From the NCBI GenBank assembly GCA_046710535.1, contig JBKEHH010000004.1, positions 124,001 through 188,000 of the forward strand: a stretch of 64,000 nucleotides of DNA, in the 5' to 3' direction. Origin of the DNA: CAWVSB01 sp046710535 (GTDB lineage Bacteria; Pseudomonadota; Gammaproteobacteria; Pseudomonadales; CAWVSB01). Positions 56,116-63,810 of this stretch are shown here, in pieces. Under the pieces are notes generated by a model. It was not told the DNA's origin, ran no database searches, and saw only the letters and a program-made list of their open reading frames with translations. Each line of letters starts with the position of its first letter. Position 1 is the first letter of the stretch. Position numbers and translations under genes: made by a program.

Positions 56116-56580
56116 ATGAAAAATTATCTTTTACTAATTTTCGTAAGTCTCTTTTTGGCCCTCGCCTCATCTGCTAACGCCGGATCTGATACGGGTACAC
56201 TTGATGTGACCACTACGGTCAGTAATAGTTGTTCAATTGGCGCCGGAGGCGAAATTGATTTTGGCGTCTATGACCCCTCAGCAATCAGCTTAGGTACAGC
56301 TACCGGACTTAACGTAACATGTAACGGTCCCACTGTAGCATGAGCAATTCACTCTACCGAGTCTGTTGCTACAAGGCTGATGGAAAGGGTCGGAGGCACT
56401 GAGACATTAATTTACACACTGACTAACTCCAGTGCTACAGCGCTTGCGGTGACAAACACATCAGGAACGGCTGATGGTGTTGGTACTGCAGCTGCAGTCA
56501 TCAATGGCGCGATAGCAGCAGGACAAAACGTCGTTCCCGGCACTTATAGTCAAAACATTCTGCTAACCATAGTGTTTTAA
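56116..56580 (+). pseudogene. Spore-coat-U/Csu-type pilin with in-frame TGA
   Basis: The reading frame starts with a signal peptide (MKNYLLLIFVSLFLALASSANA, cleavage about 23), then TTTVSNSCSIGAGGEIDFGVYDPSA, NVTCNGPTVA. A TGA at 56341-56343 breaks it; the same frame goes on SVATRLMERVGGTETLIYTLTNSSA and ends GTYSQNILLTIVF, the standard C-terminus. The total of 154 codons matches the single-domain pilin at 59706. At the stop the paralogue has Tyr and Trp is also possible (TGG to TGA). The major pilin is thus truncated unless the stop is read through or is a sequence error. Confidence 0.85.
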
Positions 56581-56583
56581 CTA

Positions 56584-57318
56584 ATGAACGCGGCAATGAA
56601 AGGGAAACTTATTGCTGCTTTACTTGGACTAGGATTGTTTATAACCCTAGTACCACGTTCTCACGCGGTGATAATTTCGCCGGTTCATCTCAATATGTCT
56701 GTTAAAGAACCCATCATTAGCTTTACAGTAACGAACGATTCAGCAGACGTAATCACCTACCAAATTAATACCTTATCATGGCGACAAATTGACGGTAAGG
56801 ACACTTATAATGAAACAAGAGAACTTATAGTAAGCCCACCCATCGTTAGCATTGAGCCTAATAGCACCCAAACCTTCAGAGTAGGACTTTTCAAAGAAAG
56901 CTCTCACTTGGTAGAACAAGCATACCGCGTAGTATTGGATGACATAACAACTTATCTCCCTGACCACTCAAAAAATAGCCTTAAATTTATATTCAACCAC
57001 AATTTGCCCCTGTTCTATGCACCAGTAAAAAGGATCGATTCAGTTGTTTGGTCTACATGCGAATCGGCAGTGAGAGGAACAAGCTGTTTACTTATTGAAA
57101 ACAAAGGCAATCGACATGTAAAACTAGTTAATTTTATTGCAGTATCTGCGACTCAAGAAAAAACATTACACAATGCAAAGACAGTACTTGCGGGTAGTAC
57201 TAGCAAGCTGTTCTACCCGACAACGCAAGGAGGAATAGAGGCTACAACTAGCATCAAGGTAAGATCAGATAAAGGTCCTATCGTTTTGCTGTTAGCAGAT
57301 TTACCCTATACGAATTAA
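56584..57318 (+). CDS. Periplasmic pilus chaperone (CsuC-like)
   Basis: A 244-residue PapD-like chaperone of the archaic Csu type. A signal peptide (about 1-29, ending SHAV) precedes two Ig domains (about 30-150 and 152-244). ISPVHLNMSVKEPIISFTVTND opens the first; RQIDGKDTYNETRELIVSPPIVSIEPNSTQTFRVGLF carries the donor-strand face with the conserved Arg/Lys anchor in that region; NHNLPLFYAPVK bridges to domain two. It should hold pilin subunits for the usher. Only three bases separate it from the pilin gene and three from the usher. Confidence 0.9.
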   Translation: MNAAMKGKLIAALLGLGLFITLVPRSHAVIISPVHLNMSVKEPIISFTVTNDSADVITYQINTLSWRQIDGKDTYNETRELIVSPPIVSIEPNSTQTFRVGLFKESSHLVEQAYRVVLDDITTYLPDHSKNSLKFIFNHNLPLFYAPVKRIDSVVWSTCESAVRGTSCLLIENKGNRHVKLVNFIAVSATQEKTLHNAKTVLAGSTSKLFYPTTQGGIEATTSIKVRSDKGPIVLLLADLPYTN

Positions 57319-57321
57319 ATA

Positions 57322-59706
57322 ATGAAACTTTTAATCAAGGTGAATCAATTTTTAATCAAATTGAGCCTAGCCTTGATTTTCTTCCCTGTCTGTCGAGAAC
57401 CTGAGGCGGAGGAAAACGTCGCTGAAGTTAAGTCTGCGCAAACTGTAGTATCTCCAAAAACTGTCCATACAGCGACAAGCTTGCTTATAGCTCTGGAGGT
57501 AAACACAAAGAAAATAAATGGTATTTTTTATGCTGAGAAACATTCCGACGGTAAAATGGTCTTGGCTGAAAACGCTTGGACTGCATCGAACTTAAACGTC
57601 TCAGGTGATAAGTTTGCTATGCGTTTTGGTCTATTTGGTTATGATATTGGGTCATTAAAAGAAGCCAGTTACGGACTGGATACTTACTCCGAAGTTATTA
57701 AAATTAATGCGTCAACTCAGTCATTTGGTGTCATAGATCTTACTAATAAAGTAAATCTAGATCAATCAATTTATAAATCACCACTAGGTGTATATATAAA
57801 CTATGACTTAGCCACAACAAGCACGAACGGCAAGCAAGAATATAGGAGCTATAATGCTTTTTTAGAAGGGGTTTTTTTTAATCATTATGGTTCTTTGGTC
57901 TCCAATGTATTTCAACGCGGATCATCTTCAGTTAACAACGACCAACCTAATACTGTTCGCGCTGAAACGTACTTCCAAAAAGATATGGCTTTAAGGATGA
58001 AAAAAATAATTATTGGTGACTCAATCAGTAGTGCTGGCTCTTGGAGCCGGCCGGTGCGATTTGGCGGTATTACTTGGTCTTCAGACTTTGGCCTTAATAG
58101 CGGCTTTGTGAGTATAGCCGCACCATCAATCTATGGCTCTACCGCGCTACCATCAACCATTGATGTATTCATTGATAATCAAAAACGTCAGTCAAATTCA
58201 GTCAATGCGGGCCCATTTAAAATTGATGATTTTCCGACCATGACTGGTACTGGTTTAATTAATATAGTTGTAGAGGATGCCTTAGGAGTCGAGACAATAA
58301 GTACTCAACGTTACTATTCAACTCCTCGCTTACTGAGAAAAAATTTAAACGAATTCTCCTTTGAAACTGGAATGGAGAGGAAAAACTATGGCTTTGAAAA
58401 TAATTCATATGAAAACCCTTTTATCGCAGTCACTTTACGTCGTGGATTCGATGAATTCACATTAGAAGGTCGCACAGAGATACAAGCATCTAGGCAGGCT
58501 GCAGGTTTTGACATTGCCACCTTGATTAAAAAATATGCTGTTGTACATTTAGCCTTAGCGGCATCAAAAGCAGAGGGGAAAAAAGGTTTACATAGCATTT
58601 TTGGTGTTGAGCATTCATCAAAATATATCAATTCCAACCTACTATTGGAGAACTATGGCCGTGATTTTGTACAGATGGGAGCTACCGATAATGAAATAAA
58701 CATTCGGCAAAAAAAAATAATAGTTTTCGGTATTAATATCTATAAAAACATATGGCTTAATACTAGCGTGATTAGTCAAACCAATTGGAACTCAGATAAA
58801 TTTAACTTAATATCAACTAGCTTTGCATTACCGTTAACCCAGAGTATAAGTCTTAACTCATATGCGAGTAAAAAAATTAGCGGGGATCAAAGCTACACCA
58901 TTGGCTTAAAAATAGTGGTACAGTTTAGTCGTTTGAGAAGCTTGGTAATTAATTCTACTCAGAATACCCGCGGGAAAATTAACAATAACGTACAATTTAA
59001 TCATGACATTGTTGATAGTAATGGTGCCGGCTTTCGAATAAGCGTTGACGATAGTGAAGAGAAGCAAGTGTTCGCCAGTGTTAGCGCTTACACCCCAATA
59101 AATAAAATTGTCTTAGATGCAACCACGTTTAAATCAGTTAGATCTTTTAGATTACGTACTAGTGGCTCAGTTGGTTTATTGGGTGGAATGCCATTTGCAT
59201 CAAAAAAAATTGGCCATGGTAGTTTTGCTATAGTAAAAGTGGCTGACGAACCTAACATAGACGTTTACCAAAGCAATCGTAAGATTGCTCGCACAAATTC
59301 AAATGGCTTAGCGCTTTTGCCAAATATTTTGCCTTACCAAAAAAATAAGATTTCGATTAAGCCTGAAGAACTTCCTTTTAATTTGCATATTAATGAAACC
59401 AGTAAGCTGATTACACCCTCAGCACGCAGTGGTATTTTTGTGAACCTAAAAATTAATAAAGTTAACAGCAGGTTGGTAAAGGTAGTAAACGCAAGGGGTA
59501 ACATTATACCCATAGGCGCTAAGATAAATATGCTACCAAGTAATACTGTTTTTTTTGTAGGTAAACGGGGCGAAGCTTACCTGACAGGGTTAAGTAACAA
59601 CAATACTATACTGGTTACATTTCAAGGCGGTAGTTGCTCTGCTGATATACCGTCGCCAATAATTAACACTGAAAATAATTCAATACTAATTATGGATTGT
59701 ATCTAA
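57322..59706 (+). CDS. Outer-membrane pilus usher (CsuD-like)
   Basis: A 794-residue usher, near the usual CsuD length. After a short signal (about 1-25), an N-terminal domain is followed by the 24-stranded barrel with a plug/middle region: RAETYFQKDMALRMKKIIIGDSISSAGSWSRPVRFGGITWSSDFGLN and RKNLNEFSFETGMERKNYGFENN. The C-terminal domains end with SKLITPSARSGIFVNLKI and CSADI. It polymerises and secretes the pilus rod. It is clearly AT-rich with AAA/AAT codon preference compared with the liu genes, as is the whole locus, suggesting foreign origin. It overlaps the final pilin gene. Confidence 0.92.
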   Translation: MKLLIKVNQFLIKLSLALIFFPVCREPEAEENVAEVKSAQTVVSPKTVHTATSLLIALEVNTKKINGIFYAEKHSDGKMVLAENAWTASNLNVSGDKFAMRFGLFGYDIGSLKEASYGLDTYSEVIKINASTQSFGVIDLTNKVNLDQSIYKSPLGVYINYDLATTSTNGKQEYRSYNAFLEGVFFNHYGSLVSNVFQRGSSSVNNDQPNTVRAETYFQKDMALRMKKIIIGDSISSAGSWSRPVRFGGITWSSDFGLNSGFVSIAAPSIYGSTALPSTIDVFIDNQKRQSNSVNAGPFKIDDFPTMTGTGLINIVVEDALGVETISTQRYYSTPRLLRKNLNEFSFETGMERKNYGFENNSYENPFIAVTLRRGFDEFTLEGRTEIQASRQAAGFDIATLIKKYAVVHLALAASKAEGKKGLHSIFGVEHSSKYINSNLLLENYGRDFVQMGATDNEINIRQKKIIVFGINIYKNIWLNTSVISQTNWNSDKFNLISTSFALPLTQSISLNSYASKKISGDQSYTIGLKIVVQFSRLRSLVINSTQNTRGKINNNVQFNHDIVDSNGAGFRISVDDSEEKQVFASVSAYTPINKIVLDATTFKSVRSFRLRTSGSVGLLGGMPFASKKIGHGSFAIVKVADEPNIDVYQSNRKIARTNSNGLALLPNILPYQKNKISIKPEELPFNLHINETSKLITPSARSGIFVNLKINKVNSRLVKVVNARGNIIPIGAKINMLPSNTVFFVGKRGEAYLTGLSNNNTILVTFQGGSCSADIPSPIINTENNSILIMDCI

Positions 59707-60158
59707 TGAAAAAAATCAGCCTGATGCTATTAGGCTTACTGTTAAGTTCAACGCTAACCGAAGCAGCGATAACTTGTCAGATTAGCTCACAAGTACTTTC
59801 CTTTGGGACGATAGAGCCTTTATCTTCAGCCGATATCACCAGTATTGGCGGGGTAAATGTAAATTGTTCAGGCGGCCCAGTCGCATACACTATACACTTA
59901 TCCGAAGGGTATGGTTCTATGGCTCAGCGGGTGATGCGCAGTGGTTCAAAAAGCTTAAATTACAACCTTTATACGTCAAATTCATACTCCAACGTTCTTG
60001 GTGATGGCACTGGGGGAAGTTTGGTGATTAACGGGTTTTCAACTAGCAGCACTAGCGACTCATCCTATTCGGTGTATGGAAAAGTCTCTAATATAGGGTT
60101 ATCAACAGTTGAACCTGGCACTTACACTGACAGTGTTTCAGTTACAATTTTTTACTAA
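59706..60158 (+). CDS. Single-domain Csu-type minor pilin
   Basis: A 150-residue subunit with a signal peptide (MKKISLMLLGLLLSSTLTEAA, about 1-21), an intact spore-coat-U domain (two half-cystines; ITCQISSQVLSFGTIEPLSS, VNCSGGPVAYTIHLSEG, MRSGSKSLNYNLYTS) and a closing TYTDSVSVTIFY. The ATG overlaps the stop codon of the usher (TAATG at 59704-59708). It takes the place of CsuE, the usual tip adhesin, but has only one domain (CsuE has two). It may be a tip or a second rod subunit; with the pilin at 56116 broken it may be the only intact subunit here. Confidence 0.9.
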   Translation: MKKISLMLLGLLLSSTLTEAAITCQISSQVLSFGTIEPLSSADITSIGGVNVNCSGGPVAYTIHLSEGYGSMAQRVMRSGSKSLNYNLYTSNSYSNVLGDGTGGSLVINGFSTSSTSDSSYSVYGKVSNIGLSTVEPGTYTDSVSVTIFY

Positions 60159-60649
60159 GCTGATCATAATGAAAATATGAACTAGGCTTCCATGTAAAAT
60201 TAATACGACACATTTATAATATAGATACATCATATGAACTACGATAGTTACAAGTACTCATGGAGCTTAGTGAATATTATATTTAGGACCATACGTGCTT
60301 TATTTTGGACCGGGGTTAACTTTTTAGCATTGCTTTAACAGTAATAATTTTAAAGAAAGTATTTTTTGCGTACCAACTTCAATGGTTTATTAATTGGCGA
60401 GTCATATATGTTCTATATTTTTCATGCATAAAAATAATTTATGTAACTTTTATTAAGTTCATATATAAAAATTATTTGTTTTATTAATTTCAGTATTTAA
60501 TAAATTTTCCGCTATTAATATATCGGATAACAAAACAGACTTTCGGATCACCAACGTTATGATCACCGGCAAACCTTGATGCTATGAAAAAACTATATTC
60601 TCTCAAGTTAAATTATTGTAGATATAATGAGTATCATAATCACAACTTA
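60159..60649. other. AT-rich non-coding region after the pilus operon
   Basis: About 490 nt of very AT-rich sequence. I find no open reading frame of note, no clear hairpin terminator and no RNA gene. Its composition matches the preceding locus and it may be part of the same acquired segment. Confidence 0.45.
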
Positions 60650-61240
60650 CTATATAGCTGGCAGCATTGCCTAGTTTGAAGTGGTATCGGCCGCAGCCGA
60701 ATAAGCCGACATAAAAGTGTCTGGCTGTGTGTCTTGCGTACTAGGCTGCCCCTACTAAAAAGATGTACCCATTAGCGATGTGGTAAAAGTCCGCACGCAA
60801 CTATTCGACATGGGCTGCTATCAAATATCTCTCGGTGACACCGTTGGCACCGGTATACTCAGTAAAGTTAAAGATCTCATTACAGAGCTATCAAAAGTAA
60901 TCCCAATTGGGAAAATAGCCATGCATTTTCATGACACCTTTGGCCAAGCGCGGGCCAATATATATATATATATATATATGTCGCATTAGACTGTGGCGTT
61001 AGCGTAGTAGACAGCTCTGTGTCAGGCCTAGGCGGCGGCTCTTACGCTAAAGGCGCGTCTGATAATGTTGCCACTGAAGATTTGCTATAAATGCTAAATG
61101 ATATGAATATTGAACACCGATTGGATTTAGATAAGCTCATTCTGGCTGGCAATAATATTTCTGGTATTTTGCAACCTGCTAATGGTTCTAAAGTAGCCTT
61201 GGCAAAAGCCGATAGCGATACTTCACCAAAAGATTTTTAG
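60650..61240 (+). pseudogene. Decayed 3' half of a second HMG-CoA lyase gene
   Basis: Over about 590 nt this is plainly homologous to liuE from about codon 120 to the end (VSCVLGCPY, QLFDMGCYQISLGDTVGTG, HFHDTFGQAR, SKVALAK). It is dead: TAA at 60756 in place of Gln, the AT run at 60958-60979 shifts the frame, a further TAA stands near 61087, and the catalytic loop reads GLGGGSYAKGASDN, where the Cys is changed to Gly. The end differs from liuE (LAKADSDTSPKDF), so it is an old paralogue rather than a fresh copy. The 5' half is missing. Confidence 0.85.
60958..60979. repeat. (AT)11 dinucleotide repeat inside the liuE copy
   Basis: The intact liuE has only four AT units at the same place. The gain of seven units (14 nt) breaks the reading frame of the copy. 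Confidence 0.9.
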
Positions 61241-61357
61241 GTTTAGAGTAAAAACCATTTACTGTCATATAACTTGCTACTATAGCTGTTACTCTGACTC
61301 CAACAATTTTGGCTGCTATAGCGAGGTCAGTAAATTTAGCAATGAGATTAATACGTT

Positions 61358-61855
61358 ATGGAACCGATAAATAGCATCACTAATCTAACCCACATAATTC
61401 AACTGGCGGTAGCGCCAGTTTTCTTATTGGCCGGCGTTGCTGGCTTTTTAAATGTTCTGTCGGGCCGATTGGGTCGAATTGTCGATCGCTCCCGAGTAGT
61501 TGAGCGCAGGGCACTGACGTTGAAAAGTACCGAGTTTATTGCGCGCAATCACAAAGAGTTAAAAGCCTTACGCAGGCGTATTCTGTTGATTAACTGGTCA
61601 ATCGGTTGCTGTACTGTTTCGGCGCTGTTGGTATGTATGCTAGTTGTAACATTATTTGTGGGCAGTTATTGGCGTTTTACCATAGACCCTATTATTGCGG
61701 TCTTTTTTGTTCTTGCTATGGTGGCGCTGATCGCTGCGCTGTTGATGTTTATTAAAGAGACATTACTAGCCACCGAAACGATACGTGAGAGTGCTGAGTT
61801 TTTGGAACAAGAAGAAACAGCTCTAAGTAAGTCGGTAGAAGTAAAGGTAGACTGA
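61358..61855 (+). CDS. DUF2721-family membrane protein
   Basis: A 165-residue protein with three helices: VAPVFLLAGVAGFLNVLSG (about 15-33), LINWSIGCCTVSALLVCMLVVTLFV (about 74-98) and PIIAVFFVLAMVALIAALLMFI (about 110-131). The cytoplasmic loop between the first two is rich in Arg (GRLGRIVDRSRVVERRA...ELKALRRRI), the mark of DUF2721. Its function is not known. The C-terminus is acidic and helical. It stands alone between the liuE copy and the cassette array and its composition is closer to the chromosomal genes than to the pilus locus. Confidence 0.85.
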   Translation: MEPINSITNLTHIIQLAVAPVFLLAGVAGFLNVLSGRLGRIVDRSRVVERRALTLKSTEFIARNHKELKALRRRILLINWSIGCCTVSALLVCMLVVTLFVGSYWRFTIDPIIAVFFVLAMVALIAALLMFIKETLLATETIRESAEFLEQEETALSKSVEVKVD

Positions 61856-62254
61856 TTCGAATGGCACCAACTTAACTTTACGGGCAGAGAAAACTATTTC
61901 ACCTCTGTATAACCGTTGATACTAGCCTTCTTACTCTGACTCCCAAATATTCAAAGCCCTTTTCATCCCCAAACTCCGAGATCAACAGCCCGAGGCTCTC
62001 TATATCGGCAAAGAGTGTCATAAGTTATTGATTTTATTGACACTGGATATAATATAGAGAGCCAAGCCAGCACAGTAGATATACATGCCAAAGGCTTACT
62101 ATCTAAATAGCAGAAACAGTTAACCTCGCTAAAGCATTGAAGAGGATTTTATCAAATGGAAAAATATACAAACCTAGATAGAGAGCCAAATGGATATAAA
62201 GCCAAGCGCTCTATAATAAACTGTTATAGCTACTAAATAATTGGTCATAACTAT
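61856..62254. other. Non-coding region before the cassette array
   Basis: About 400 nt. It contains a copy of a sequence also found after liuE (61980-62007, 23 of 28 bases identical to 55445-55472, with weaker similarity on to about 62053), a 13-nt TTACTCTGACTCC shared with the region at 61288, and GTTATAG at 62223, which could be the 3' core of an earlier attC or attI site. No integrase gene is present. Confidence 0.4.
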
Positions 62255-62554
62255 ATGTTTAGAGGGCAGGAATTAACAAAGCCTAAAAACCAGTCAATAT
62301 TTTTCACTGTCATTGTTGCAGTCGTGGTTTTCTTGGGCTCTCTAGTATCACCTGTTGTTGGTTACCTTTCTGGTCTGATAGGGCTTTTAGCTATTATTTT
62401 TACGGATTCATTTTGGCCCACAAGAAACAAATCGGAAAACTCAATGGTATTCTCATTATTCTGGGGCGTAATGCTAGGGGGTGTTGCGCAAATGATACTA
62501 AGTATATTTTTAGAAGGCGGTTTTAAAGCAGTATATGAAATGCTTTTATCATAG
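62255..62554 (+). CDS. Cassette-encoded small membrane protein
   Basis: A 99-residue protein with a charged start (MFRGQELTKPKNQ) and three likely helices: IFFTVIVAVVVFLGSLV, VVGYLSGLIGLLAIIF and VFSLFWGVMLGGVAQMILSIFL. No family is recognised. The TAG stop (62552-62554) lies just before the attC-like site at 62556, as expected for a cassette gene. There is no obvious Shine-Dalgarno before the ATG; the nearest is AGAGG inside the first codons. The function cannot be stated. Confidence 0.65.
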   Translation: MFRGQELTKPKNQSIFFTVIVAVVVFLGSLVSPVVGYLSGLIGLLAIIFTDSFWPTRNKSENSMVFSLFWGVMLGGVAQMILSIFLEGGFKAVYEMLLS

Positions 62555-62555
62555 C

Positions 62556-62627
62556 TATAACAAGGCAAGGCAAAATCGCCCTGCGGGCTAGACGCGCTAA
62601 CGCGCGCCTTTGCTTGCGGCGTTATGT
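62556..62627 (+). mobile_element. attC recombination site
   Basis: The site runs from the R'' core CTATAAC to the R' core GTTATGT. The 5' arm GCAAGGCAAA (62565-62574) pairs with the 3' arm TTTGCTTGC (62609-62617) with one unpaired base, the extrahelical nucleotide typical of attC. The loop between is GC-rich. Confidence 0.75.
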
Positions 62628-62654
62628 TCCCAACCAAATCTGGAGATTAGCTTT

Positions 62655-63080
62655 ATGAGTTTACTGGGCAAGCTACTCATATCACTTTCAATCGTTGCAT
62701 ATGCGGTGATTCCGCCAATCGTAGACCTCACCACGGACACACATGTTTTCCACGCCGATTGGATGCCCCATGCTCGAATGCATACGGTTTGGCTACTTGG
62801 CGTAACTTCAGGAGTAGGACTTTTGGCCCTGTATTTACTTTGGAGTCCTGGTTCCGATTCGAAATTTCATACAAATATTGCAGCCTTCCTCAGCATCATC
62901 GTATTTGGGTCCTTCTACGTCAGCGCCTTCACTATATCGTTTTATGGTGGCTCCCTTAGTGATATGTCGGGAGGTGTCCAAAAGGGACCTTTGGGTATAG
63001 ATGCCAATTTGTTTACCTTCACATTAGCCGCAATTCTCCTGCTAATCGGGTGGGGGCTAAATGTTCGTAATCGCACATAA
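62655..63080 (+). CDS. Cassette-encoded four-helix membrane protein
   Basis: A 141-residue protein with four helices (LLGKLLISLSIVAYAVIPPI, MHTVWLLGVTSGVGLLALYLLW, NIAAFLSIIVFGSFYVSAFTISF, NLFTFTLAAILLLIGWGL) and a HADWMPHARMHTVW loop rich in His. The start at 62655 is chosen for the GGAG site 9 nt before it; a TTG-type frame extends upstream to 62610 inside the attC. No family is recognised, though this H-A-x-W pattern recurs in marine cassette proteins as I recall. Its TAA is part of the next site's core (ACATAAC). Confidence 0.75.
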   Translation: MSLLGKLLISLSIVAYAVIPPIVDLTTDTHVFHADWMPHARMHTVWLLGVTSGVGLLALYLLWSPGSDSKFHTNIAAFLSIIVFGSFYVSAFTISFYGGSLSDMSGGVQKGPLGIDANLFTFTLAAILLLIGWGLNVRNRT

Positions 63081-63178
63081 CAAGGCGGTTTTGTCGCCTT
63101 CGGCTGGGCGCTACAAATAACGACATTGCGCAAGTTCGACGCGCAATGCAGCAAGCACATAATGATGGTAAGTTGAGT
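63075..63178 (+). mobile_element. Probable attC site, right end uncertain
   Basis: ACATAAC (63075-63081) is the exact inverse of the R' core GTTATGT of the first attC and overlaps the stop codon of the 62655 gene. CATTGCGC and GCGCAATG form a central stem. A possible R' core is GTTGAGT at 63172; this end is not certain. Confidence 0.45.
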
Positions 63179-63233
63179 TGGGACAAAATCACTAATTTAG
63201 GTCAACCATGTGGAGAGCTTCCATAAATAAAGC

Positions 63234-63311
63234 TCCTAACAAGTCACTGCAGTTGACCAATAATACGCCGCTTCGCTCTGTATTATGGTCAACTGAGTTC
63301 AAGCGTTAAAA
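63234..63311 (+). mobile_element. attC recombination site
   Basis: R'' is CCTAAC(AA) and R' is GTTAAAA (63305-63311). The arms AGTTGACCAATAATAC (63251-63266) and GTATTATGGTCAACT (63280-63294) are complementary except for one extra A in the 5' arm, the classical extrahelical base. The loop is short. This is the best attC structure in the window. Confidence 0.85.
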
Positions 63312-63330
63312 ATCAGGAGCACGTGGAAGC

Positions 63331-63738
63331 ATGAGCAAGCAACTAACCGATGAGTGCCTATGCGGTATCGTAAAATTCTCCGTGTCAGATAGCTTTAAGG
63401 CATTTTATCAATGTCATTGTAAGCAGTGCCAACAAACAACTGGCTCTGCATTTGCGTCTAATATATTTACCGACCCAGACAACATCGAGTGGCTTAGTGG
63501 TCAAGACAGCATTACTAACTATGAGCACCCTTCACGAGAGTTCTCCAAGTCCTTTTGTAACGCATGTGGATCTGCTTTACCGTTCATGAACAAAACTAGA
63601 ACGTCACTAATTGTGCCTGCGGGCTCACTAAATGAGCTTCCCGATATACAGCCGCAAGCAAATATTTTCACCTCTGAAGAAGCCTGTTGGCTCAGACAAG
63701 GTCTGCAGGCCGAGAATTTCAGTGGCTTCCCAGAGTAA
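63331..63738 (+). CDS. GFA/CENP-V-family zinc protein
   Basis: A 135-residue member of the GFA (glutathione-dependent formaldehyde-activating enzyme) fold. Zinc ligands are in CLCG (9-12), QCHCKQCQQTTGSAFASNIF (about 29-48) and SFCNACGSALP (about 70-80). This is the pattern of single-domain GFA proteins, which are among the commonest passengers of environmental integron cassettes. Despite the family name most members are uncharacterised; a formaldehyde role is not shown. The gene lies 19 nt after an attC and has a GGAAG site. Confidence 0.88.
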   Translation: MSKQLTDECLCGIVKFSVSDSFKAFYQCHCKQCQQTTGSAFASNIFTDPDNIEWLSGQDSITNYEHPSREFSKSFCNACGSALPFMNKTRTSLIVPAGSLNELPDIQPQANIFTSEEACWLRQGLQAENFSGFPE

Positions 63739-63743
63739 ATTTT

Positions 63744-63793
63744 TAGCAAGGCAAGCAAGCGGCGGGTTTCACCGCCGCTTCTTTTGGCATTAT
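63744..63793 (+). other. Hairpin/degenerate attC-like site after the GFA cassette
   Basis: AAGCGGCGG (63757-63765) and CCGCCGCTT (63772-63780) form a strong nine-pair stem. GCAAGG at the left and GGCATTATAA at the right resemble attC ends, but the essential GTT is ATT here. It could be a mutated attC or just a terminator-like hairpin. Confidence 0.4.
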
Positions 63794-63810
63794 AAATTCA
63801 GGAGAGAACT

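Noticed and set aside
56116..56343. A complete 75-residue secreted peptide
   Set aside because: The frame resumes directly after the TGA with the rest of the pilin fold, so it is a broken pilin and not a short gene.
60780..60989. 69-codon reading frame ending in an IYIYIYMSH-like tail
   Set aside because: It is an internal piece of the decayed liuE copy; the tail comes from the (AT)11 repeat.
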